Assembly: GCF_003254465.1 (NCBI RefSeq)
Contig: NZ_QDFI01000015.1
Location: 1-64,000 of the forward strand
Length of the DNA: 64,000 nucleotides
Direction of reading: 5' to 3'
Source of the DNA: Meridianimarinicoccus zhengii
Lineage (GTDB): Bacteria > Pseudomonadota > Alphaproteobacteria > Rhodobacterales > Rhodobacteraceae
Shown here: piece after piece, positions 26,281 through 36,200 of the stretch
How the letters are laid out: every line of letters begins with the position of its first letter
How positions within the stretch are numbered: the first letter of the stretch is position 1
The notes under the pieces: model-generated
Seen by the model: only the letters and a program-made list of their open reading frames with translations
What the model was told of the DNA's origin: nothing
The model's database searches: none
Made by a program: the position numbers and the translations under genes

Positions 26281-27427
26281 CACGACCGGACCGCGCATGA
26301 TCGCCATCAGCAGCGGCAAGGGTGGTGTGGGTAAATCCACCGTGACCGCCAATGTCGCCGTCGCCATGGCCGATGCGGGGCTGAAGGTGGGCGTGGTCGA
26401 TGCCGATGTCTACGGCCCGTCGATCCCCGGCATGCTGGGCATTCCTGCGGACAAGCCCGCCATGACGCCCGGCGGTGCGGTGGTCCCGGCAGAGGCGCAC
26501 GGGGTCAAGGTCATCTCCATGGCGATGCTGACCGATGACGACAAGCCTGCGATCCTGCGCGGCCCGATGGTGACGAAATACCTCCAGATGTTCGTGAAGC
26601 AGGTCGCGTGGGGCGAACTGGACGTGCTGCTGCTGGACCTGCCGCCGGGTACGGGCGACATCCAGCTGACGCTGACGCAAGCGTTCCCGCTGTCGGGCGC
26701 CGTTGTCGTCAGCACACCGCAGGATGTGAGCCTGAAGATCGCGCGGCGGGGCCTGCGCATGATGGAACAGGTGGGTGTTCCGATTCTCGGCGTGGTCGAG
26801 AACATGAGCGGCTTTACCTGCCCGTCCTGCGGCACCGTCACCCATATCTTCCATGATGGCGGCGGTGCGGCGATCGCGGACCAGCTTGGCGTGCCGTTCC
26901 TGGGCAAGGTGCCGCTCGATCCCGCCGTGGTGGATTGCGGCGATGACGGCGCACCGCTGGTGCGGGTGGCGCCCGAAAGTCCCGCCGCACAAGCCTATCG
27001 CGGGATCGCGTCGGCGCTTTCGGGGGCCGCGGCCGTGGCCGGGATCGCCACGCCCTTTGCCTGGAACCTCACAGATGACAGCGGCAAGCCCGCGCCGATG
27101 GCCACGACACCCGATGGCCCGGCGGACAGGCTGGCCGCGCTCGATCACGGCCCGGGCGGGCTGCGGCTGGTCTGGGCGGACGGGCATGCGCAGACGCTGG
27201 GCACCCGCGATCTGCGCCTTGCCTGCCGGTGTGCGAAATGCCGCGACGAGATGACAGGCAAGCGCCTGCTCGACCCGGCCGTCGTGCCGCTCGATATCGG
27301 GATCACCCGGATCTGGAGCATCGGGAACTACGCGCTCGGCATTGCCTTCGGCGACGGGCACGACACCGGCATCTACACCTTTGCGGCCCTGCGCGCCATG
27401 CAGGGCACGGAGCTGGAGGATGTCTGA
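26267..27427 (+). CDS. Mrp/NBP35 family Fe-S carrier ATPase fused to a DUF971 domain
   Basis: A 386-residue protein. The N-terminal part is an Mrp/ApbC-type deviant P-loop ATPase (SSGKGGVGKSTVTANV, VVDADVYGPSIPGMLGI) with the cluster-binding pair C185 and C188 (FTCPSCGTV). The usual N-terminal MIP18/DUF59 domain is absent. From about residue 295 a DUF971 (GBBH-like N-terminal) domain follows with GGLRLVWADGH, LACRCAKCRDE and YALGIAFGDGHDTGIYTF, adding more cysteines. GGAAGGA lies seven bases before the ATG. It probably moves Fe-S clusters to apo-proteins, with DUF971 as an extra binding module. Confidence 0.88.
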   Translation: MPAPDTTGPRMIAISSGKGGVGKSTVTANVAVAMADAGLKVGVVDADVYGPSIPGMLGIPADKPAMTPGGAVVPAEAHGVKVISMAMLTDDDKPAILRGPMVTKYLQMFVKQVAWGELDVLLLDLPPGTGDIQLTLTQAFPLSGAVVVSTPQDVSLKIARRGLRMMEQVGVPILGVVENMSGFTCPSCGTVTHIFHDGGGAAIADQLGVPFLGKVPLDPAVVDCGDDGAPLVRVAPESPAAQAYRGIASALSGAAAVAGIATPFAWNLTDDSGKPAPMATTPDGPADRLAALDHGPGGLRLVWADGHAQTLGTRDLRLACRCAKCRDEMTGKRLLDPAVVPLDIGITRIWSIGNYALGIAFGDGHDTGIYTFAALRAMQGTELEDV

Positions 27428-28667
27428 CACCCCGCGCCGCCGCATCCGCGCGCAAGGCTCCGCCCATGACGCCGACGCCATGGGCTTCGTGCTGGACGCA
27501 GACGTGCAGGCGGGGCAGTCGGCGCGGTTCGACGGGCCGTCGGATGCACCGCTCGCGCGTGCGCTCTTTGCGCTCGACGGCGTGACGCGCGTGGAGGTCG
27601 CCGCCGCGACGATCTGGGTGCGCAAGACCGCCACTGCGGACTGGGCCGCGCTGAAGCCCGTCATCGCCGCGGCGATCCGGGACGTGCTGGACGCGACCGA
27701 TGCGCCGCTCGGGCGTGGCGGGAACGACGACCCGGACGCGGCCCTGCTCACGGCGGTGCGGGACCTGCTCGACCGGCAGGTCAACCCCTCGGTGGCGGCC
27801 CATGGCGGGCACATCACCGCCGAGCGGGCCGCGGGCGCCACGGTCTTCCTGCGCATGTCTGGTGGCTGTCAGGGCTGTGCCGCGTCGGCAGCGACCCTGC
27901 GGCAGGGCGTGGAACGGATGTTGCGCGCCGCGCTGCCGCAGATCCGCGAGATCGTGGACATGACGGACCACGCGGCGGGTGACGCGCCGTTCTATGCGCG
28001 CGAACAGGGGTCCTCGCCGTTGCTGCACCGCAGCGTTCCGGCGGGGGTGATCGATCTAGTGGATGGGCAGGTGACGGTGGACCCCGCCTATCTTGCCCCC
28101 CGGCTGGGGCTGACGCCCGACACACTGCGTGCGGGACTGCGCAGCGGCGATGTGGTGGGCGTGACGGAAGCCGGGGAAGGCGCCGATGCCGGCCGGACAC
28201 GGATCGTGATGCGCAGCGCAAGCCGCGCCTGGGCCGCCGAGATCGAGACGGATGGTACGGCGCGTGAAATCCCGCCGCCGCGGCCGGCCATGGCCCCCGG
28301 TGGCGGTGAACAGGCGCTTGCGGACCGTCTGCGCGCGCATATTTCGGGGTTGCCCGCGGACCGGACGACGGTCAGCTACGGCGCCCTTGCGCGGGCGATG
28401 GGGCTTTGGGCGCCGGGATCGATCCGGCGGATCACACGAGCGCTTGAAACCACGATGCGCGAGGACGCGGCGGCGGGTCGGCCCTTCATTGCGGCCCGCG
28501 CGGTCAGCCGTGCCGGGGGCGGCCTGCCGGGCCGCGGGTTCTTCGATCTCGCGGCGGACCTGTCGCGGGGTCCAGCCGGGGCGGAAGACGACAGCGCCTT
28601 TCATGCGCGGGAGCTGGCTGCGCTGATGGACCGGGTGGGGCACCCGGACACGGCGACCGCACCCTGA
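27420..28667 (+). CDS. Nfu-type Fe-S scaffold with extra C-terminal domains
   Basis: A 415-residue multidomain protein whose ATG overlaps the Mrp gene end by eight bases. Residues about 10-90 look like the Nfu N-terminal domain, residues about 105-180 are the NifU C-terminal domain with the cluster cysteines C150 and C153 (MSGGCQGCAAS). Residues about 207-280 resemble DUF6522 (GVIDLVDGQVTVDPAYLAPR, SGDVVGVTEAGEGADAGRTR). The last ~100 residues (TVSYGALARAMGLW, MREDAAAGRPFIAARAVSR) form a small helical, possibly winged-helix domain I cannot name. Normal Nfu proteins end after the CxxC domain, so the last two domains are unusual. Confidence 0.82.
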   Translation: MSDTPRRRIRAQGSAHDADAMGFVLDADVQAGQSARFDGPSDAPLARALFALDGVTRVEVAAATIWVRKTATADWAALKPVIAAAIRDVLDATDAPLGRGGNDDPDAALLTAVRDLLDRQVNPSVAAHGGHITAERAAGATVFLRMSGGCQGCAASAATLRQGVERMLRAALPQIREIVDMTDHAAGDAPFYAREQGSSPLLHRSVPAGVIDLVDGQVTVDPAYLAPRLGLTPDTLRAGLRSGDVVGVTEAGEGADAGRTRIVMRSASRAWAAEIETDGTAREIPPPRPAMAPGGGEQALADRLRAHISGLPADRTTVSYGALARAMGLWAPGSIRRITRALETTMREDAAAGRPFIAARAVSRAGGGLPGRGFFDLAADLSRGPAGAEDDSAFHARELAALMDRVGHPDTATAP

Positions 28668-28826
28668 CGACAAGGGCGTGCGGTCGCCTGAGTGCGTGAT
28701 GAGCGATACGCACCGGCGGACTGGACCGATGGTCGAACGACGCGGTCCGCGCAGCAGACTTGGGCGACCTGAATTGGGTACATCAAGACAGACGTGCGTT
28801 TTCCACGTTTAATCGCCGGAAAACGA

Positions 28827-28913
28827 TGGTGCCCAGGAGAGGACTCGAACCTCCACACCCTTGCGAGTACTAGCACCTGAAGCTAGCGCGTCTACCAATT
28901 CCGCCACCTGGGC
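28827..28913 (-). tRNA. tRNA-Leu (anticodon CAG)
   Basis: An 87-base minus-strand tRNA with a long variable arm, as in class II tRNA-Leu. Acceptor GCCCAGG pairs with CCTGGGC, then A and an encoded CCA. The anticodon stem CTAGC/GCTAG encloses TTCAGGT (anticodon CAG), and the T-loop is GGTTCGAGTCC. Confidence 0.96.
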
Positions 28914-29052
28914 CGGTGTCGTGAGCGCGGCTGATATCGAGACCCACACGGGGTGTCAACACGGTATCGCAGGTATTTTCGCCGCGACGTGATGCGCCTT
29001 GTCCGGGGCCGGGCGGAACGGTATCAGCGGGACAGCGAGAACGGAGGCCGTG

Positions 29053-30036
29053 ATGTCGAAACTGGTGACCATCTTTGGCGGGTCCGGCTTCGTCGGGCGT
29101 TACATCGCCCGGCGGATGGCGGCCGAAGGCTGGCGCGTGCGCGTCGCCGTGCGCCGCCCCCATGAGGCGGGATTCGTCCGTCCCTATGGCGTCGTCGGAC
29201 AGGTGGAGCCGGTGTTCTGCAACATCCGGGACGATGCCTCCGTCCGGGCGGTCCTGGGCGGCGCGGATGCGGTGGTGAACTGCGTCGGCGTGCTGAACGA
29301 GATCGGCAAGAACACTTTCGCGGCCCTTCAGGCCGAGGGTGCCGGACGGATCGCGCGACTGGCGGCGGAGGCCGGGATCGACACGATGGTTCATGTCTCC
29401 GCCATCGGCGCGGATGCCGGGAGCCGCAGCGCCTATGCCCGCACCAAGGCCGCGGGCGAGGCCGCGGTGCTGGAGCATCAGCCGCGCGCCGTGATCCTGC
29501 GCCCCTCCATCGTGTTCGGCGCAGAGGACCAGTTCTTCAACCGTTTCGCGGGCATGGCACGGCTGGGTCCGGTGCTGCCCGTGGTCGGCGCCGGGACGCG
29601 GTTCCAGCCGGTCTATGTCGATGACGTGGCTGCGGCGGCGGTCAAGGGCGTTCTCGGGCAGACCGCGCCGGGCGTATATGAACTGGGCGGTCCGGACGTG
29701 ATGACGTTCCGCGACCTGATGCAGTTGATGCTGAAGGTGATCCGCCGCCGTCGGCTGGTGCTGAACATGCCGTTCGGCGTGGCGTCGCTGATGGGTTTCG
29801 GGTTCGACATGCTGCAGAAGCTGTCGCTTGGACTGATCGAGAACAATATGATCACACGCGACCAGGTCGCGAACCTGCGCAACGACAATGTCGTCGCCGA
29901 CGATGCCCGCGGGCTGCCGGAACTCGGGATCGCGCCGACCGCTATGGCGGCCGTGCTGCCCGATTACCTGTGGCGGTTCCGGCCCGGCGGGCAGTACGCC
30001 GAATTGACGGATTCGGCCCGCCAGCTGAAGGGTTGA
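29053..30036 (+). CDS. Complex I NDUFA9 subunit family / NAD(P)-binding protein
   Basis: A 327-residue atypical SDR-like protein. The N-terminal Rossmann motif is VTIFGGSGFVGRYIARRMA, followed by NCVGVLNEIGKNTF, VHVSAIGADAGS and ILRPSIVFGAEDQFFNRF, which are typical of the NDUFA9/39-kDa complex I accessory family and its bacterial relatives. Start at 29053 is supported by ACGGAGG five bases upstream. In alphaproteobacteria related proteins are linked to respiratory complex I or quinone biology; no complex I genes lie nearby. It converges on uppP with only six bases between the stops. Confidence 0.88.
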   Translation: MSKLVTIFGGSGFVGRYIARRMAAEGWRVRVAVRRPHEAGFVRPYGVVGQVEPVFCNIRDDASVRAVLGGADAVVNCVGVLNEIGKNTFAALQAEGAGRIARLAAEAGIDTMVHVSAIGADAGSRSAYARTKAAGEAAVLEHQPRAVILRPSIVFGAEDQFFNRFAGMARLGPVLPVVGAGTRFQPVYVDDVAAAAVKGVLGQTAPGVYELGGPDVMTFRDLMQLMLKVIRRRRLVLNMPFGVASLMGFGFDMLQKLSLGLIENNMITRDQVANLRNDNVVADDARGLPELGIAPTAMAAVLPDYLWRFRPGGQYAELTDSARQLKG

Positions 30037-30042
30037 CCGCGG

Positions 30043-30846
30043 TCAGCCATAGGCGATCGCCAGCAGGATGACGCCAAGCACGATGCGGTAGATCACGTAT
30101 GGCGTGAAGCTCACCGACCGCAGCAGGCGCATCATCAGGGCCAGCGCGGCGAATGCCGAAACGAAGGCGAAGGCGGCGGCGATGGCCCCGTTGCGGGCGG
30201 CGGCCACGTCTGCGGTGCCGATCACGTCGGCGGCCAGCAGCACACCGGCCATGGCGATGGTGGGGATCGACATCAGCATCGACAGGCGTGCGGCCCCTTC
30301 GCGGCCATATCCCAGAAGCCGCGCGCCCGTGATCGTGATGCCCGACCGGGATGTGCCGGGGATCAGTGCGAGAACCTGCCACAGCCCCATGATGACCGCG
30401 TGGCGGATCGTCCAGCGTTCGGCGCTGCGGGTTTCGGGCCCCTTCTGGTCGGCCCAGTAGAGCACGATCCCGAAGACCAGCATGGTCCACCCGATCACGG
30501 CGGTGGAGCGCATCATTTCGTCGAGCCCCGTCAGCTTGATCGCCAGCCCGGCGATGACCACGGGCACGGTCGCGATGGCGAGGCACAGGGCAAGGAACGC
30601 GCCCGGCGTGTCCACCTTGCCCCGCATCAGCCGCAGGCTGCCGGCGGCAGCGGCGCGCACGTCGGACCAGAAGAACAGGATCACGGCGAACAGCGTGCCG
30701 ACATGCACGGCGACGTCGATCACCAGCCCCTGGTCCGCCGCGCCGGTCAGCCGGGGCAGGAGAATCAGGTGCCCGGAGGAGGAAATCGGCAGGAATTCGG
30801 TGATTCCCTGAATGACGGCAACAAGGAACAGGTGGAACAGTGTCAT
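30043..30846 (-). CDS. uppP: Undecaprenyl-diphosphatase UppP (BacA type)
   Basis: A 267-residue integral membrane phosphatase that recycles the lipid carrier undecaprenyl diphosphate for cell-wall synthesis and gives bacitracin tolerance. The two signature blocks are QGITEFLPISSSGHLIL and LIPGTSRSGITITGARLLG, with about eight membrane segments. The start at 30846 (MTLFHLFLVAVIQG) is chosen because it gives the standard N-terminus; a longer ATG at 30900 would add 18 polar residues. Confidence 0.95.
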   Translation of the reverse strand: MTLFHLFLVAVIQGITEFLPISSSGHLILLPRLTGAADQGLVIDVAVHVGTLFAVILFFWSDVRAAAAGSLRLMRGKVDTPGAFLALCLAIATVPVVIAGLAIKLTGLDEMMRSTAVIGWTMLVFGIVLYWADQKGPETRSAERWTIRHAVIMGLWQVLALIPGTSRSGITITGARLLGYGREGAARLSMLMSIPTIAMAGVLLAADVIGTADVAAARNGAIAAAFAFVSAFAALALMMRLLRSVSFTPYVIYRIVLGVILLAIAYG

Positions 30847-30904
30847 GTTTCGGGGACCGGACTGGATGGAAAATCGTGAAGATGATGCTGCTTGGCGCAC
30901 ATAT

Positions 30905-30919
30905 GTCAGCTTAGCTGAC
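30905..30919. promoter_or_regulatory. Perfect palindrome GTCAGCTTAGCTGAC between uppP and gltD
   Basis: Seven-base perfect arms around one central base, 59 bases upstream of uppP and 132 bases upstream of gltD. The odd-length symmetry suits a dimeric repressor operator. The regulator is unknown. Confidence 0.4.
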
Positions 30920-31050
30920 CTTATTTCGCCGGATCAGGGTGGCGCAGGTGCCGGAAAACGGTCCGAAGAGCCAATATAGGTCACCATTTATGACTTTTCT
31001 TTTCGTCCGACCGGTTCTAAAAGGCGGCAACCTAGGTTCGGAGGCAGCCC

Positions 31051-32520
31051 ATGGCACAGCAGAAGATGCTTCAGTTCGTATCCGTAGCACGGGACATGCC
31101 GGAGAAACGAGCGCCCAATCTACGCAACACGGATTTCGGCGAGATTTACGCGGAGTTCGCCGCGGGAAAGGCCGCCGAGCAGGCCGGGCGGTGCAGCCAG
31201 TGCGGGGTGCCCTACTGTCAGACCCATTGTCCGCTGCACAACAACATTCCCGACTGGCTGAACATGACGGCCACGGGGCGGTTGCGCGAAGCGTATGAGT
31301 TGAGCCAGGAGACGAATACCTTCCCCGAGATTTGCGGCCGCATCTGCCCACAGGACCGCCTGTGCGAAGGCAACTGCGTCATCGAGCAGTCGGGCCACGG
31401 TACCGTCACCATCGGCGCGGTCGAGAAATACATCACCGACACGGCGTGGGAACAGGGCTGGGTGAAGCCCATCAAGCCCGCCACGGAGCGCGAGGAAAGC
31501 GTGGGCATCATCGGCGCGGGCCCCGGCGGGTTGGCGGCGGCGGACATGCTGCGCCGCGCGGGCGTGCAGGTGACGGTCTATGACCGCTACGACCGCGGCG
31601 GCGGGCTGATGACCTATGGCATCCCCGGCTTCAAGCTGGAGAAAGAGGTCGTCATGAAGCGGATGGACCAGCTTGAAAAGGGCGGTGTCCAGTTCCGGCT
31701 GAACTGCACCGTGGGCGAGGATATCAGCTTTGCCGCCATCCGCGGGGCACATGATGCGGTGCTGATCGCCACCGGCGTCTACAAGACCCGCGAATTGCAG
31801 GGGCCGGGCAGCGGCGCAGACGGGATCGTGCGGGCCATCGATTACCTGACCGCGTCCAACCGCGTGGGCTTCGGCGATACGGTGCCCGAGTTCGACAGCG
31901 GCGAGTTGAACGCTGCGGGCAAGCGGGTGGTCGTGATCGGCGGCGGCGACACGGCGATGGACTGCGTGCGCACGGCGGTGCGGCAGGGCGCGGAAAGCGT
32001 CAAGTGCCTCTATCGCCGGGACCGGGCCAACATGCCCGGAAGCCAGCGCGAGGTCGCCAATGCCGAGGAGGAAGGCGTCGAATTCGTCTGGCTCTCCGCG
32101 CCAAAGGGCTTTTCCGGTGACCCGGTCGAGGGCGTGATGGTGCAGAAGATGCGGCTCGGGCAGCCCGATGCGACGGGGCGCCAGATGCCCGAACTGATCG
32201 AGGGCGCGGATTACGTGGAACCCGCCGATCTGGTCATCAAGGCGCTGGGCTTCGAGCCGGAGGACCTGCCGACACTCTGGGGCGAGCCGGAACTGGAGGT
32301 CACGCGCTGGGGCACGGTGAAGGCCGATTTCCGCACCCATGAGACCAGCATGGACGGGGTCTATGCCGCGGGCGACATCGTGCGTGGCGCGAGCCTCGTG
32401 GTCTGGGCGATCCGCGACGGGCGCGAGGCGGCGGAGGCCATGCTGGAGCGGTTCCATGCGCGGGTCGGCGCGCCGATTGCGGCCGAATATGCCACGCGGG
32501 AGGCTGTCGAGATCCTGTAG
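31051..32520 (+). CDS. gltD: Glutamate synthase [NADPH] small subunit
   Basis: The NADPH-oxidising beta subunit of GOGAT, 489 residues. The N-terminal 4Fe-4S cysteines are in CSQCGVPYCQTHCPLHNN and CGRICPQDRLCEGNC. The FAD site is SVGIIGAGPGGLAAADML and the NADPH site VVVIGGGDTAMDCVRTA, with the closing YAAGDIVRGASLVVWAIRDG. CGGAGG precedes the ATG by seven bases. Together with GltB it makes glutamate from glutamine and 2-oxoglutarate. It is upstream of gltB with one small gene between them. Confidence 0.96.
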   Translation: MAQQKMLQFVSVARDMPEKRAPNLRNTDFGEIYAEFAAGKAAEQAGRCSQCGVPYCQTHCPLHNNIPDWLNMTATGRLREAYELSQETNTFPEICGRICPQDRLCEGNCVIEQSGHGTVTIGAVEKYITDTAWEQGWVKPIKPATEREESVGIIGAGPGGLAAADMLRRAGVQVTVYDRYDRGGGLMTYGIPGFKLEKEVVMKRMDQLEKGGVQFRLNCTVGEDISFAAIRGAHDAVLIATGVYKTRELQGPGSGADGIVRAIDYLTASNRVGFGDTVPEFDSGELNAAGKRVVVIGGGDTAMDCVRTAVRQGAESVKCLYRRDRANMPGSQREVANAEEEGVEFVWLSAPKGFSGDPVEGVMVQKMRLGQPDATGRQMPELIEGADYVEPADLVIKALGFEPEDLPTLWGEPELEVTRWGTVKADFRTHETSMDGVYAAGDIVRGASLVVWAIRDGREAAEAMLERFHARVGAPIAAEYATREAVEIL

Positions 32521-32528
32521 GAAGTCCA

Positions 32529-32557
32529 TATGACTCGCGTATGACTTTTGTATGACT
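32529..32557 (+). repeat. Three TATGACT direct repeats at 11-bp period
   Basis: TATGACT starts at 32529, 32540 and 32551, exactly 11 bases apart, with flanks CGCG, TTTG and CGCG. Tandem direct repeats on one helical face at 11-bp spacing are the usual layout for OmpR/PhoB-family response regulators. The repeats lie directly after gltD and about 100 bases before the small CpxP-like gene, the likely target. Confidence 0.55.
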
Positions 32558-32653
32558 CGCGTAGGCGCCGCGCATCGGCAGCGGCACGGACGAAGCCAGG
32601 AAATGTCAGCACGACTGACGCGGTTTGCAGCCCATGGCAGAAAGGTGACAGCG

Positions 32654-33208
32654 ATGCGGAAATGTCTTGCTGCGGCTTTGACCGCCCTGATCCTGTCCAC
32701 TGCCCCCGTTTGGGCGGCGGACGCGCCATATGCCGGGATGGAGAGGCGTGCCATCGCCAGCCTGTCCGAGGCCGATATCGCAGCACTGCGCGCGGGCGAG
32801 GGCTGGGGGTTGGCGCTGCCCGCGGAACTGAACGGCTGGCCGGGGCCGCGCCATGTGCTCGACATGGGCGACGCGCTGGACCTGAGCGACACGCAGCGCG
32901 GGCAGGTGGAACGGCTGTTCGGTCTGATGCAGGGCGAGGCGCAACGGGTCGGCGAAAACTACATCGAGGCCGAGCAGGCGCTGGATGCGGCCTTCGACGA
33001 CCCGACGCTCGACCCGGTGGTGCTTGCGGGGCTGGTGGTGGCGGCCACCAACGCGCTGGGCGAGCTGCGGATGATCCATCTCGCCGCGCATATCGAGACG
33101 CGGCAGATCCTGACCGACGCACAGATCGAGACCTATAACATGCAGCGCGGCTACGGTGCCGATGCCCATGGCGGACAGGCCGGGCATGGCGGCCACGGCG
33201 CGCATTGA
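32654..33208 (+). CDS. CpxP/Spy-like periplasmic protein with His-rich tail
   Basis: A 184-residue secreted protein with a signal peptide (AAALTALILSTAPVWAAD). The mature part is helical and contains two LTxxQ-like motifs (DLSDTQRGQVERLF and ILTDAQIETYNMQRG), as in Spy/CpxP/CnrX-type periplasmic chaperones and metal sensors. The C-terminus is His/Gly-rich (GGQAGHGGHGAH), a plausible metal-binding tail. The ATG at 32654 with AAGG upstream fits the signal peptide; a longer start does not. It lies between gltD and gltB, where no such gene is expected. Family call is by motif only. Confidence 0.72.
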   Translation: MRKCLAAALTALILSTAPVWAADAPYAGMERRAIASLSEADIAALRAGEGWGLALPAELNGWPGPRHVLDMGDALDLSDTQRGQVERLFGLMQGEAQRVGENYIEAEQALDAAFDDPTLDPVVLAGLVVAATNALGELRMIHLAAHIETRQILTDAQIETYNMQRGYGADAHGGQAGHGGHGAH

Positions 33209-33225
33209 GACAAGGAGCCACGACG

Positions 33226-36200
33226 ATGACCAAGTTCGATCAGGCCTGGGTGGCCGAGCAGGAAGCGCAGCGCGCCTATGTGGCGGAGCACGGGCTTTAC
33301 AACCCGGAGGACGAGCATTCGTCCTGCGGTGTGGGCCTTGTCGTGTCCATCGACGGCACGCCGTCGCGTGCGGTGGTGGAAAGCGGCATCACCGCGCTCA
33401 AGGCGATCTGGCACCGGGGCGCGGTGGATGCCGACGGCAAGACCGGCGACGGGGCGGGCATCCATGTGCAGATCCCGGCCACGTTCTTTTACGACCAGGT
33501 GCGCCGCACCGGGCACGAACCCGCGATGGACCAGTTGATGGCGGTGGGCCAGGTCTTCCTGCCGCGCACGGATTTCAACGCGCAGGAAAAGTGCCGGACC
33601 ATCGTGGAGGCCGAGGTCCTGCGCATGGGATACTACATCTACGGCTGGCGGCACGTGCCGGTGGACATCACCTGCCTTGGCGAGAAGGCCAACGCGACGC
33701 GCCCCGAGATCGAACAGATCATCATCGCCAACAACAAGGGCGTGGACGAGGAGACGTTCGAGCGGGAGCTGTACGTCATCCGCCGCCGGATCGAGAAAGC
33801 CGCGGCGCAGGCCCATGTCAACGGGCTCTATATCTGTTCGCTGTCCTGCCGGTCGATCATCTACAAGGGCATGATGCTGGCCGAACAGGTGGCGGAGTTC
33901 TATCCCGACCTGACCGACGAGCGGTTCGAGAGCGCCTTCGCCATCTATCACCAGCGGTATTCGACGAACACCTTCCCGCAATGGTGGCTGGCGCAGCCGT
34001 TCCGGATGCTGGCCCATAACGGCGAGATCAACACGCTCAAGGGCAACATCAACTGGATGAAGTCCCACGAGATCCGGATGGCGCATTCCGCGTTCGGAGA
34101 CTTTGCCGAGGACATCAAGCCGATCGTGCCGGGCGGGTCTTCGGACAGTGCCGCGCTGGACGCGGTGTTCGAGGTGCTGGTGCGCGCGGGCCGCAACGCG
34201 CCCATGGCCAAGACCATGCTGGTGCCGGAATCGTGGTCCAAGCAGGCGCTGGAACTGCCGCCGGCGTGGCGCGACATGTATTCCTATTGCAACTCGGTGA
34301 TGGAGCCGTGGGACGGCCCCGCGGCGCTGGCCATGACCGACGGGCGCTGGGTCTGTGCCGGGCTCGATCGCAACGGGCTGCGGCCGATGCGCTATGTCGT
34401 GACGGGTGACGGGCTGCTGATCGCCGGGTCCGAGGCCGGGATGGTGCCGGTGGACGAATCCCGCGTGAAGGAAAAGGGCGCGCTGGGACCGGGGCAGATG
34501 ATCGCCGTGGACATGAAGGCGGGCGCGCTGTTCCACGACACCGAGATCAAGGACAAGCTGGCCGCGGCCCAGCCCTTCGGCGACTGGGTCGGCAAGATCA
34601 ACGACCTGTCGGACGAGCTGGCCGGGGCCGAGGAGGTCGCGGGCTTCGACGGGGCGGAGTTGCGCCGCCGCCAGATCGCCGCAGGCTACACGATGGAGGA
34701 CCTGGAAACGATCCTCGCCCCCATGGCCGAGGACGGCAAGGAGGCCATCGCGTCGATGGGCGACGACACGCCCGCCGCGGTGCTGTCGGAAAAGTACCGC
34801 CCGCTGAGCCATTTCTTCCGCCAGAACTTCAGCCAGGTGACGAACCCGCCCATCGACAGCTTGCGCGAGTTCCGGGTGATGAGCCTGAAGACGCGGTTCG
34901 GGAACCTCAAGAACGTGCTGGACGAGGACAGCAGCCAGACCGAGATCCTCGTGCTGGACAGCCCCTTCGTCGGCAATGCGCAGTTCGAGGCGCTGAAACG
35001 GCATTTCAACGCCCCGGCGGTGGAGATCGACTGCACCTTCGCGCGCGGCGCGGGGCCGGATGCGCTGCGCGCCGGGTTGCAGCGGATCCGCGACGAGGCG
35101 GAGGATGCGGTGCGGTCGGGCGCGGGGCACATCATCCTGTCGGATGTGGGGCAGGGCGAGGCGCGCGTGGCGATGCCGATGATCCTTGCGACCAGCGCGG
35201 TGCATAGCTGGCTGACGCGCAAGGGGCTGCGGACCTTCACGTCGCTCTGCGTGCGGTCGGCGGAGTGCATCGATCCGCACTATTTCGCCGTGCTGATCGG
35301 CGCGGGGGCGACGGTGGTGAACGCCTATCTGGCCGAGGATAGCCTGGCCGACCGCATCTCGCGCGGGCTGCTGGACTGCACGCTGTCCGAGGCCGTGGCG
35401 CGGTATCGCGCGGCCATCGACCAGGGCCTTCTGAAGATCATGGCGAAGATGGGGATTTCCGTCGTGTCGTCCTATCGCGGCGGGCTGAACTTCGAGGCCG
35501 TGGGCCTGAGCCGCGCGATGTGCGCCGAATACTTCCCCGGCATGCCGTCGCGCATTAGCGGCATCGGCGTGACCGGCATCCAGCGCAAGCTGGAACAGGT
35601 CCATGCGCAGGGCTTCGGCGGCGGGCGCGACGTGCTGCCCATCGGCGGGTTCTACAAGGCGCGCCGGTCGGGCGAGACCCATGCATGGGAAGCGCAGGCG
35701 ATGCACATGCTGCAGGCGGCCTGCGACCGGGCAAGCTTCGAGATGTGGAAGCAGTATTCCGCGAAGATGCGGTCGGCCCCGCCGATCCACCTGCGCGACC
35801 TGCTGGACATCAAGCCCGTGGGCAAGGCGATCCCGCTGGAGGAGGTGGAATCGATCACCTCCATCCGCAAGCGGTTCGTGACGCCGGGCATGTCGCTGGG
35901 CGCGCTGTCGCCCGAGGCGCACAAGACCCTGAACGTCGCCATGAACCGCATCGGTGCCAAGTCCGACAGCGGCGAGGGCGGCGAGGATCCGGCGCATTTC
36001 GTGCCCGAACCCAACGGCGACAACCCGTCCGCCAAGATCAAGCAGGTCGCGTCGGGGCGCTTCGGCGTGACGGCGGAATACCTCAACCAGTGCGAGGAGC
36101 TTGAGATCAAGGTCGCGCAGGGCGCCAAGCCCGGCGAGGGCGGGCAGTTGCCCGGCATGAAGGTGACGGCGCTGATCGCGCGGCTGCGCCATTCGACGCC

